From positions 1 through 39,074 of the forward strand of contig CAYMEK010000040.1 of assembly GCA_964389305.1 (NCBI GenBank): a stretch of 39,074 nt of DNA, in the 5' to 3' direction. How positions within the stretch are numbered: position 1 is the first letter of the stretch; every line of letters starts with the position of its first letter. The translations under genes and the position numbers were made by a program. The stretch is from CAYMEK01 sp964389305. GTDB lineage: Bacteria; Spirochaetota; Spirochaetia; SZUA-6; DRHE01. A model generated the notes under the pieces. It had not been told where the DNA came from. It saw only the letters and a program-made list of their open reading frames with translations, and made no database searches. Shown here piece by piece: positions 8,952 through 16,589 of the stretch.

Positions 8952-9959
8952 CTATCCGCTCATCCTTCCGGCGATGCGGCGGGCTTCCCGGATCATCTGG
9001 GAGCTGTATCCCCACTCGTTGTCGTACCAGGCCATCACCTTGACCAGGTCCCCGTCCACCACCCGGGTCATATTCAGGTCCACGATGGAAGCACGGGGAT
9101 CGCAGATGATGTCGGAGGACACGATCTGCTCCTCGGTGACTCCGAGGATGCCCCGGTAGCGCTCGCTGTCCGCTTCCTCCCTAAATATGCTGTTGATCTC
9201 CTCCACCGAGGTCCGTTTCTCCGTGAGGAAGGTAAGGTCGGATATCGAACCTACCGTTACAGGCACCCGGACCGCCACTCCGTCGAACTTGCCCTCGAAG
9301 CGGGGAAGCGCCCTGGTGGTAGCCACCGCCGCCCCGGTGGTGGTGGGAACGATGTTGGCCGCAGCGGCCCGTCCTCTGCGAAGCTTGCCGCTGGGGCCGT
9401 CCACGACACCTTGAGTCGAGGTGTAAGCGTGGATGGTGGTCATCAGGGCTTTCCTGACGCCGATTCTGCGGCCCATCACCTCGAATACGGGCGTGACCGA
9501 GTTGGTCGTACAGCTTGCACAGGAGATGACCGGGGGGCCTCCATCCCGGGGATCGTTCACCCCGTGGACGACCGTGACCACCTCCGGGCTCTTGGCCGGG
9601 GCCGAAAGGATCACGTGGCGGGCCCCGGCCTGAAGGTGCTTGCGCAGGTCATCGATTTTTCGGAATAGACCCGTGCACTCCAGAACGATGTCGATGTCCA
9701 GGTCTGCCCAGGGGAGCTGGACCGGATCCTTGATGCCGAGCACGGGATAGCTGATCTCGTCGATGATCAGGCTCGAATCCCCCGCCTCGACCCGGTGCTG
9801 CGATTTGCCATGTACGGTGTCGTATTTAACCAGATAGGCCAGGTTTTCCGGCGGGATCAAGTCATTGATCGCCGTCAGCTCCAACTCCGGTGTGTCGAGA
9901 ATGATGTTCAGGGCGGCTCTTCCGATCCGTCCCAAGCCGTTGATTGCTACTTTCGCCAT
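8952..9959 (-). CDS. gap: Phosphorylating glyceraldehyde-3-phosphate dehydrogenase
   Basis: This 335-residue enzyme converts glyceraldehyde-3-phosphate, NAD(P)+ and phosphate to 1,3-bisphosphoglycerate. The Rossmann motif INGLGRIGR is at 7-14, followed by Asp33 in INDL, usually linked with NAD preference. Catalytic Cys150 lies in SCASCTTN, where most family members have SNASCTTN, and His177 in HAYTSTQ, where most have HxYTNDQ. The C-terminal WYDNEWGYS signature is complete. The variant residues suggest a divergent subfamily and possibly a changed cofactor or anabolic role. The ribosome binding site AAGGGAGA is inside the upstream HhH gene, whose stop is 2 bases away, so translation is probably coupled. 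Confidence 0.95.
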   Translation of the reverse strand: MAKVAINGLGRIGRAALNIILDTPELELTAINDLIPPENLAYLVKYDTVHGKSQHRVEAGDSSLIIDEISYPVLGIKDPVQLPWADLDIDIVLECTGLFRKIDDLRKHLQAGARHVILSAPAKSPEVVTVVHGVNDPRDGGPPVISCASCTTNSVTPVFEVMGRRIGVRKALMTTIHAYTSTQGVVDGPSGKLRRGRAAAANIVPTTTGAAVATTRALPRFEGKFDGVAVRVPVTVGSISDLTFLTEKRTSVEEINSIFREEADSERYRGILGVTEEQIVSSDIICDPRASIVDLNMTRVVDGDLVKVMAWYDNEWGYSSQMIREARRIAGRMSG

Positions 9960-9961
9960 AA

Positions 9962-10228
9962 CTATTCTCCCTTTCTCTTGTTTTGTTGACTGCTGGAGGC
10001 GAACCCGCCGAGCCGCCCAGCCAGCGCCTTTTTAATTGCCTGGATCCTCTGCTGGCCGAAACCCTTGACCTCGTTCAGCCGTCCGTCGTGGGCGGCCAGT
10101 TCCAGCTCTTCGAGGCTCCGGACATCGAGCTGCTCCAAGATGCGGTGCGCCAGTTTCGCGCTGATACCCGGAAGCTGACAAAACAGATGCGCCGGATCCC
10201 TACCTGTCGGCGGGGCGTCTCCAATCAT
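9962..10228 (-). CDS. Small helix-hairpin-helix protein
   Basis: This 88-residue protein is built almost entirely of tandem HhH elements: LPGISAKLAHRILEQL (about 20-35) and VKGFGQQRIQAIKKAL (about 54-70), joined by LEELELAAHDGRLNE. The same pattern occurs at the N-terminus of PolX and in stand-alone HhH_5 proteins that bind DNA non-specifically. It is the first gene of the gap-polX-ligA run, which supports a repair accessory role. GGGAAG precedes the ATG. The C-terminal tail is polar and basic. Confidence 0.8.
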   Translation of the reverse strand: MIGDAPPTGRDPAHLFCQLPGISAKLAHRILEQLDVRSLEELELAAHDGRLNEVKGFGQQRIQAIKKALAGRLGGFASSSQQNKRKGE

Positions 10229-10475
10229 CTAACTTCCCTTTAGCGAAGTTTCCGCCCCCTCCCGATTAGTCTGCACTACTTACTGTCTACTATCTCACCG
10301 TGGTTCTGAGAAATAGCCTGTTTTGGTTAAAAGCCCGGGTATTTAGGGCTAAGCGCTGCGGCCTAACCTCAATTCTTGGAATAAATAACTGCTTCGGTTT
10401 ATGTACGATCGAGCAGGTAGTAGCTAATTATGGAAGAGAACAAACACAGTACATGACTCACAAGGAGGATAAACG

Positions 10476-11960
10476 ATGAAACGAAGATGTTTCCTGTCAC
10501 TGATATCGGCCGTCTTGCTGCTGGTTTCCCTCGGCGCCTGCACCGCGGCATCCCTGGGAAACAAGGAAGAGCAGGAACAGGGCGCAGGGCAGATGCAGCC
10601 CGAAGCCTCCGGCCAACCGGCCCAACAGTCTTCGCTCCCGGCACAGCTAGAACAGGCCCCGCCTACCCTGGCGGACATGCAGAACGCTTTCCGGCAGGTC
10701 GCGGAGGTCGTGACTCCGGTGGTGGTACAGATCAATGTGGTGCAGATGGTGGAGCAGCAAGTTCCCCAGTTCACCAATCCCTTCGAGTTCTTCTTCGGGC
10801 CGCAGGAGCAGCAGCCGCGGGAGTTCCGCCAGCAGGGGCTGGGCTCCGGGGTTATCGTGCGGCAGAACGGGAACACGGTGTACGTGCTGACCAACAATCA
10901 CGTGGTAGGGCAGGCCGATGAGATCAGCATCGTGCTCTTTGATCAGAGTACATTTAAAGGAAAACTGGTGGGTAATGATCCCCGCATGGATCTGGCCCTG
11001 GTTACCTTTCAAACCAGACGCAATCTCTCCACCGCCGTAATAGGCGATTCGGATGCGGTGGAGGTCGGCGATTGGGTCTTGGCGGTCGGGAACCCGCTGG
11101 GCCTGGAGTCCACCGTAACCGCCGGGATCGTCAGCGCCGTCGGTCGGACCGAAGGTCCCGCCAGCAATATCAGTGATTATATACAAACCGATGCGGCCAT
11201 CAACCCGGGCAACTCGGGTGGCGCCCTGGTAAATATCCGGGGAGAGGTGATCGGCATCAACACCTGGATCGCCTCCACCACCGGCACCTATATCGGATTC
11301 GGCTTCGCCATTCCGAGCAATAACGCCGGCAGGGCGATCGACGACTTGATCAAAGAAGGAAGGGTCACTTACGGCTGGCTGGGCGTGAGTATACGGGATC
11401 CCCTGCCGGCCACAGTGGAGGATCTCGGTCTTAGCGGCGTTTCAGGAGGCCTGGTGGCCAGCATCTACCTCGGCTCCCCGGCGGACAAGGCCGGGATCCA
11501 GCCGGGCGACTATATCACCAGCGTCGGCGGCACCAAGGTGGAAAACACCCGCGATTTGACCCGGCTGGTTGGCGATCTGAAAGCAGGGCAGAGGGTGGAG
11601 TTCGAGCTGATCCGTCTCGGCAGCGAGCGTACAGTGACTGCAAGGATCAGCGAACGGCTTTCCGAGGAGGAGCTGTCCAACCAGGTAAAGAACATCTGGC
11701 CTGGCATGGTGGTGATCGACAGCGAGGACGCGCCGCAGCTTCAGATCGACGAGGGCAGGGTCGTTGTAGCGGTCGCCTATCAGGGTACTCCGGGGGGGGT
11801 AGCCGGCTTTCGCCAGGGAGACGTCATCCGGGCGATCAATGACGAGCAGATCGGTGACATGAAGGACTACTACGAAGCCCTCAATCGGGAGGGAGCGCAA
11901 ACTCTCCGGTTCCGTATTTTCCGCCAGGGCAGAGAAATCACGATCGGAATGACAAAATGA
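10476..11960 (+). CDS. HtrA/DegP-family serine protease, lipoprotein
   Basis: This 494-residue extracytoplasmic quality-control protease has a lipoprotein signal ending LGAC22, so it is probably anchored to the outer face of a membrane. A Q/E/P-rich linker follows. The trypsin-like domain has the full triad: His142 (TNNHVV), Asp172 (DPRMDLAL) and Ser247 (NPGNSGGAL). Two PDZ domains follow, about 305-395 (YGWLGVSIRD, GSPADKAGIQPGDYI) and about 410-490 (GTPGGVAGFRQGDVI). The start has AAGGAGGA. The last codon overlaps the start of the Lon-family gene (ATGA), so the two are translationally coupled. Confidence 0.95.
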   Translation: MKRRCFLSLISAVLLLVSLGACTAASLGNKEEQEQGAGQMQPEASGQPAQQSSLPAQLEQAPPTLADMQNAFRQVAEVVTPVVVQINVVQMVEQQVPQFTNPFEFFFGPQEQQPREFRQQGLGSGVIVRQNGNTVYVLTNNHVVGQADEISIVLFDQSTFKGKLVGNDPRMDLALVTFQTRRNLSTAVIGDSDAVEVGDWVLAVGNPLGLESTVTAGIVSAVGRTEGPASNISDYIQTDAAINPGNSGGALVNIRGEVIGINTWIASTTGTYIGFGFAIPSNNAGRAIDDLIKEGRVTYGWLGVSIRDPLPATVEDLGLSGVSGGLVASIYLGSPADKAGIQPGDYITSVGGTKVENTRDLTRLVGDLKAGQRVEFELIRLGSERTVTARISERLSEEELSNQVKNIWPGMVVIDSEDAPQLQIDEGRVVVAVAYQGTPGGVAGFRQGDVIRAINDEQIGDMKDYYEALNREGAQTLRFRIFRQGREITIGMTK

Positions 11961-14377
11961 GAAGAGCGTTGGATAGGGGGGATCTGCGGCGAACCGTAGA
12001 TCCCCGATCTCTGGGACTGAAGAGCACCCGGAGCCTCGATCCCTTGAAGGGAATCATTGGACAGAAGCGGGCCGTGGACGCTCTTCGCTTCGGTCTGCAG
12101 ATCGAGCGGGTCGGATACAACATCTACGTGGCCGGACCGCCGGGAATCGGAAAGATGACCTCGGTCCAGTCCTTCCTGGAGGAGATGGCGGCCAGGCGTG
12201 ACACTCCCCCGGATTGGTGCTATGTCTACAATTTTTCCGACCCCTATAAACCGAAATCCCTTCGTTTGGCCCCGGGCATGGGACTGGAGCTCAAGCGGGA
12301 CATGGAACATCTGGTAAGCCGGGTGGAGCAGGATCTGAGGAGGTCCTTCGAGAGCGACGAGTACAGCAACAGGCGGCAGCAGAAGCTCGGCGATCTGCAG
12401 AAACGGCGGGAGCAGGTCCTCCAGGAGGTGCAGCAGCAAGCCCAGGCGGAGGGTTTCAGTATGCAGCTTACGCCGATGGGCATCGTTCTCGTACCGCTGC
12501 GGGACGGCAAACCCGTAACCGATGAGCAGTTCAATGATCTTCCCGAAAAAGAGCAGGAGGAGATACGCCGCCACCGCCAAAAGTTGATGGAAGAAATTCA
12601 GTCGGCCATGAAGCAGCTGCGTCGTTTGGAAAAGCAGGGCAATCAAGAGCTGAAGCGGCTCGACGAGCGGGTCGTGCTGAACATGCTCGGGGGACTGATC
12701 GACGATCTCAAAGAAAAGTACGAAGAGTACGAGCAGGTAAACGAGTACCTGGGCGAAGCTCAGGCCGATATCCTGGAGAATATCGACACGTTGAAGATCA
12801 ACCTCGACGAAAAAACCGAAAGCCCGGCAGCCCTCGAGGGCAAACGGCAGCTCCAGTCGATGCAGGAGCAGGCGTTTCGCAGATACCAGGTAAACGTGGT
12901 GGTAAACAACCGCAGCCAAAAAGGGGCTCCGGTAGTTGTAGAGCTCAACCCCACCTACGCCAATCTGATCGGCCGTATCGAGAAGGAGATGAGTCTCGGA
13001 GCGCTGACTACGGATTTTACCCTGATCAAGGCGGGGGCCCTGCTGCAGGCTCTGGGCGGCTTTCTGGTTCTACCGGCCGAGGACGTGCTGAAGAATGCTT
13101 TTAGCTGGGAGGCCCTGAAGCGGGCCCTGCGCAGCGAGGAAGTCCAGATAGAAGAACCGGGACAGCAGTTCGGTTTCATGAGCATCAAGAGCCTGCGTCC
13201 TCAGCCGGTTCCGCTGGAGCTGAAGGTGGTGCTGGTCGGGAGACCCATGATCTATCACCTGCTCCATGCTCTTGACGGCGATTTCCCCGAGCTGTTCAAG
13301 GTGAAGGCGGATTTCGCCATCCGCATGAGCGGAGACCAGGAAAACCGCGACAATCTGCTGCGCTTTATCTGCACGTTCTGCGAAAAAGAGAAGCTCCGAC
13401 ATGTGGATGCCGGTGGAGTGTCCAAGCTGATCGAGCAGGCCCACCGGCTGGCCGAGCACAAGGAGCACCTGTCCTCCAACTTCGGTTCCCTGGCCGATCT
13501 CATCCGTGAATCCGATTACTGGGCGGCGCGGGACAGGGCCGAGCTGATTGGAGTGGAGCACGTGCGCAAGGCGCTGCGCCAAAAGGTCTATCGCTCGGAC
13601 CTGCTTCAGGAGCGGATCAAGGAGTTGATCGGCCAGGGGATGATCCTCATCGATACGGAGGGGGCGGTCCCGGGACAGGTGAACGGGTTGTCCGTTATGG
13701 ATCTCGGCGATTACCGGTTCGGGCGTCCCAGCAGGATCACCGCTACGGTAACTCCCGGCAGGCGCGGAATCGTGGATATCGAAAGGCAGGCGCGACTGGG
13801 CGGTCCGCTGCACAGCAAGGGGATATTGATCTTGAGCGGCTACCTTTCAGGAACCTACGCTACTTCACTTCCTCTGAGCGTTTCGGCCCGGGTCGTGTTC
13901 GAGCAGAGTTACGAAGGAGTGGAGGGAGACAGCGCCTCCTCGGCCGAGCTGTATGCGATCCTCTCAGCCCTGGCCGACGTCCCGTTGAAACAGCAGATCG
14001 CCGTTACCGGATCGGTGAACCAGCGCGGCGTGATACAGGCGGTGGGAGGAATCAACGAGAAAATCGAAGGATTCTTCGATGTGTGTATGGCAGGCGGATT
14101 GTCCGGGCAGCAGGGGGTGATCATCCCGCAGAGCAACGTGCAGAACCTGATGCTACGCGAAGACGTGGTGGAAGCCTGCTCGGAGGGCAAGTTTCATGTT
14201 TGGCCGGTGGCGACGGTCGCCGAAGGAATCGAAACCCTCACCGGCTGGCAGGCCGGTGTTCGGAACGGGCAGGGAAGGTATCCGGCGGACAGCCTGAACG
14301 GACGGGTCCAGGAGCGTCTGGAGCTTTACGCCCGGTCGCTGAAAGAGTTCCACGCCTATAATGGGGAAGAAACCTGA
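11957..14377 (+). CDS. Lon-family ATP-dependent protease (AAA_32/LonB-like)
   Basis: This 806-residue cytoplasmic protease-ATPase resembles the group often annotated as ATP-binding Lon protease. It lacks the N-terminal LAN domain of classical Lon. Walker A is G60-PPGIGK66. A long charged helical insert (about 115-290) precedes the rest of the AAA region (YANLIGRIEKE, GGFLVLPAEDVL). The protease domain has the Ser659-Lys702 dyad (EGDS659ASSAE, INEK702IEG), 43 residues apart as in classical Lon. It overlaps the htrA stop by 4 bases. Its 3' end lies 22 bases from the convergent STAS gene. Confidence 0.93.
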   Translation: MRRALDRGDLRRTVDPRSLGLKSTRSLDPLKGIIGQKRAVDALRFGLQIERVGYNIYVAGPPGIGKMTSVQSFLEEMAARRDTPPDWCYVYNFSDPYKPKSLRLAPGMGLELKRDMEHLVSRVEQDLRRSFESDEYSNRRQQKLGDLQKRREQVLQEVQQQAQAEGFSMQLTPMGIVLVPLRDGKPVTDEQFNDLPEKEQEEIRRHRQKLMEEIQSAMKQLRRLEKQGNQELKRLDERVVLNMLGGLIDDLKEKYEEYEQVNEYLGEAQADILENIDTLKINLDEKTESPAALEGKRQLQSMQEQAFRRYQVNVVVNNRSQKGAPVVVELNPTYANLIGRIEKEMSLGALTTDFTLIKAGALLQALGGFLVLPAEDVLKNAFSWEALKRALRSEEVQIEEPGQQFGFMSIKSLRPQPVPLELKVVLVGRPMIYHLLHALDGDFPELFKVKADFAIRMSGDQENRDNLLRFICTFCEKEKLRHVDAGGVSKLIEQAHRLAEHKEHLSSNFGSLADLIRESDYWAARDRAELIGVEHVRKALRQKVYRSDLLQERIKELIGQGMILIDTEGAVPGQVNGLSVMDLGDYRFGRPSRITATVTPGRRGIVDIERQARLGGPLHSKGILILSGYLSGTYATSLPLSVSARVVFEQSYEGVEGDSASSAELYAILSALADVPLKQQIAVTGSVNQRGVIQAVGGINEKIEGFFDVCMAGGLSGQQGVIIPQSNVQNLMLREDVVEACSEGKFHVWPVATVAEGIETLTGWQAGVRNGQGRYPADSLNGRVQERLELYARSLKEFHAYNGEET

Positions 14378-14399
14378 AGAGCGCCGGGCTCCTTCGAGC

Positions 14400-14747
14400 T
14401 TAACCTTTCTCCAAGCGGATGAGCTTGTCCAGCCCCAGATACGCCAGGGCGCCGTACACTTCCTTGCCGCATCCGACTACACGCAGGTTTTTCCCATCCC
14501 GGCGAAGTTTCTCGTGCAGCTTCAGGATTGCACTGATTGTGAAGACGTTGATCCATTTCAAGGAGGAAATGTCCAGCACGATCTCACGACATCCGTTTCT
14601 GTCGATACTCGCCAGATTCTCCTCCAACAACCATCGATGATGGAAGTCCAGACATTTTTTTAGGGTAAGCGCATTCTGATTGGCTGCCGGCTTCGTAGCG
14701 GTGTTAGCTGCGGCTACAACTACGTCACCGCTAGGTACTTTTTTCAT
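14400..14747 (-). CDS. STAS-domain (anti-sigma-factor-antagonist-like) protein
   Basis: This 115-residue protein has a basic, Ala/Asn-rich N-terminus of about 30 residues followed by a STAS fold: REIVLDISSLKWINVFTISA, then LKLHEKLRRDGKNLRVVGCG and YGALAYLGLDKLIRL. In SpoIIAA-type antagonists the strand-helix junction is DSSG with the phosphorylated Ser. Here it reads NVFT, so classical kinase control looks unlikely. The ribosome binding site is poor. It is separated from the upstream membrane-protein gene by an intrinsic terminator, so it is probably expressed on its own. Domain call is moderate to good; role unknown. Confidence 0.75.
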   Translation of the reverse strand: MKKVPSGDVVVAAANTATKPAANQNALTLKKCLDFHHRWLLEENLASIDRNGCREIVLDISSLKWINVFTISAILKLHEKLRRDGKNLRVVGCGKEVYGALAYLGLDKLIRLEKG

Positions 14748-14814
14748 TCCGATCGTCAGGATAATCCCTCAATGGTCGAGTTCGGCAATATCCAACCACG
14801 GTGGAGATAGAAAG

Positions 14815-14841
14815 AACCCCGGCGGGATGGTTGCCGGGGTT
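14815..14841 (-). terminator. Intrinsic terminator after the small membrane-protein gene
   Basis: A perfect 9-bp stem AACCCCGGC (14815-14823) / GCCGGGGTT (14833-14841) has a 9-nt loop. On the minus strand it is followed by a T-rich stretch, CTTTCTATCT. It lies 36 bases after the stop of the membrane-protein gene. Confidence 0.75.
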
Positions 14842-14877
14842 CCGGAAACCGTGATTTCCATGCCGGTACCGTACTGC

Positions 14878-15270
14878 CTAGCGCAGGTAGCCGATCAAGA
14901 TGACCGCGGCGAAAACGACCAGCAGGATGATGAAAAAAAAGTCCACCGCCACGACCACCGGGGACGGAACCTCCGGTTTCAAGTCGATCTCGTCCCTCCT
15001 GGGCCTGTTTCTCGGAATGGCGGGGTAGGCGGCTGCCAGCAGCAGGGCCAGGATCAGAGCGACTATCAGGGGCGAAATCCAATACACCCCCAACAGAGGG
15101 GGCCCGACGGGAGCGATCCAGATGCTCGCGGTCCACGCTCCGAGAAACACGAGCAGGAAGAACAGCAACACATTGGACCAGGGGCCCCGGCGTCGAAAGC
15201 CCAGTGTGAATACCAGGGTCAGCAGAACGCCTATTCCCAGGGCCAGTAAAACATCCCAGATAAACATCAT
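14878..15270 (-). CDS. Small four-helix integral membrane protein
   Basis: This 130-residue protein has four predicted membrane segments: about 5-25 (VLLALGIGVLLTLVFTLGF), 33-53 (NVLLFFLLVFLGAWTASIWI), 60-85 (PLLGVYWISPLIVALILALL) and 107-128 (VVVAVDFFFIILLVVFAAVIL). A basic loop, RNRPRRDE, separates helices 3 and 4. I do not recognise a named family with certainty. Its ATG overlaps the stop of the upstream binding-protein gene (ATGATG / TGA), so the two are translationally coupled. Confidence 0.7.
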   Translation of the reverse strand: MMFIWDVLLALGIGVLLTLVFTLGFRRRGPWSNVLLFFLLVFLGAWTASIWIAPVGPPLLGVYWISPLIVALILALLLAAAYPAIPRNRPRRDEIDLKPEVPSPVVVAVDFFFIILLVVFAAVILIGYLR

Positions 15271-16367
15271 GAATTTTCCCCCCTCACCGGCTGCGGGCTG
15301 AAGCTCTGCAGGCCCTGGTGGTCTTTCAAATATGCCCGTACCTCCTGCAGGGTCGGTTCGGCGAGAATTACCGAATCCACCAGGATCTCCTTCCGGCTGT
15401 CTATCGGGAGCTTACCCTTCATCATTTCGCTCAGCACCTGATAGGCTTTCTCTACCTGGCCGGTGATCGAGTATCCGGCTTCCACCTTCCAGGGGCTCTC
15501 CGGTTCCAGGAGACGGTTCATGGCCTTCACGGTTCCCCCGACGCTGGCCACAAGCTCGGTTTCAATGCTGCCCCGGCCGCTCTGCAGGAGAGCGAGCACG
15601 ATGCCCTCGGTTCGCAGGTCGCTGGTACCAAAGAACACATTGGCCTCCGGATGTCGATACAATTCCGCAAGAACGATCTCCTGAACGTTCATGACCGAAC
15701 CGTTGTCGTCAGGAAGGTCTATCACCTCGGGATCTGGAATGACATTGCCGAAACCGCTTATGAATCCTTCTTCGAGCAGGCGGCTTCTCTCGACAGCGCG
15801 GGTATTGGCAATCACGATGTGAGCGGTCTGTTCCGGAAAACGTTTTCGAAATACCCGGGCTGTCTCCACTCCCAGGGCTCTGCCGGTGTCCAGGGCGTCG
15901 TCGCTGACGAAGGGAGCCCGCAGTTCGGGGTATGTTTTGATCCCTCTCACCACAACCGGTATGCCGGCCCGATGAGCGGCGTCGATGGATTGAGAAACAC
16001 TTATGGGCTGCTGCAGGGAGAGGACGATGCCGTCGACCTTCGCATTGATCAGAGAATCTACTGCCGTGTTGATTTGGTTCGAACGGGAGCCTCCCTCCAC
16101 TTCCCGCAAACCGAAGCCTTCTTGACGGGCGATTTCGGTAATGCTGCGCTGCACCGCCTGGTCGAGGCTTTGGTAGTATATGCCTTCGAAATAGTAGCCG
16201 GCGGAAAGATCTGTATAGACGGCGCCGATGACTGCTTTGCCGGTCTCCGGCTCGACCTCCTGCTGCGGGTAGGCGAACAGGCCGGAGGCGGCCAGCACTC
16301 CCGCCAGAACCACCAGGGCAGTCATGTTTCTCATCGAAGCAGCGCTAGCCGGTTGGAATGCTCTCAT
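15267..16367 (-). CDS. Periplasmic sugar-binding protein, Peripla_BP_4/LacI-like fold
   Basis: This 366-residue exported protein has a signal region at about 12-32 (MTALVVLAGVLAASGLFA) followed by YPQQEVEPE. The body has two alpha/beta lobes typical of ribose/galactose-type binding proteins: AVIGAVYTDLS, KVDGIVLSLQQP (about 112), AGIPVVVRG (about 135), FVSDDALDTGRALG, and VFFGTSDLRTEGIVLAL (about 240). No ABC ATPase or permease is adjacent. The only coupled partner is a small membrane protein, so it may sense rather than import a sugar. A strong GAGGAGGT site precedes the ATG. Confidence 0.85.
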   Translation of the reverse strand: MRAFQPASAASMRNMTALVVLAGVLAASGLFAYPQQEVEPETGKAVIGAVYTDLSAGYYFEGIYYQSLDQAVQRSITEIARQEGFGLREVEGGSRSNQINTAVDSLINAKVDGIVLSLQQPISVSQSIDAAHRAGIPVVVRGIKTYPELRAPFVSDDALDTGRALGVETARVFRKRFPEQTAHIVIANTRAVERSRLLEEGFISGFGNVIPDPEVIDLPDDNGSVMNVQEIVLAELYRHPEANVFFGTSDLRTEGIVLALLQSGRGSIETELVASVGGTVKAMNRLLEPESPWKVEAGYSITGQVEKAYQVLSEMMKGKLPIDSRKEILVDSVILAEPTLQEVRAYLKDHQGLQSFSPQPVRGENS

Positions 16368-16523
16368 TTCCTGATACCTCCTCGAATTCTGGAGATTCGC
16401 TCTTTATTTGCTTCGTTTTAAAAAGTACGGCGGATTGAGCGGCGGTCCCTATACTCTGTTCCGTGTATTTTGCAGGTTTTTCCGGGTTAGACCCTATCCT
16501 TGCTGCCAATGCTGTCTCCAGCG

Positions 16524-16570
16524 GTTCGATCAGCGCGTGCTATTGATCGAACGGAAATTGTCGGTATATT
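16524..16570 (+). promoter_or_regulatory. Promoter and inverted-repeat operator of the first VWA gene
   Basis: A sigma-70-like promoter TTGATC (16543-16548), 16-nt spacer, TATATT (16565-16570) stands 20 bases upstream of the ATG at 16590. A 9-bp perfect inverted repeat GTTCGATCA (16524-16532) / TGATCGAAC (16544-16552), with an 11-nt spacer, overlaps the -35 box. It is well placed for a dimeric regulator. Confidence 0.6.
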
Positions 16571-16589
16571 GGTAGAGAGGGGGAGAGAA

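Noticed and set aside
11870..12919. Minus-strand ORF antisense to the Lon-family gene
   Set aside because: Low-complexity Leu/His/Gln shadow frame; the plus-strand gene has Walker A and the Ser-Lys dyad.
15318..16421. Plus-strand ORF antisense to the binding protein
   Set aside because: No ribosome binding site or domain; the minus-strand gene has signal peptide, strong ribosome binding site and fold motifs.
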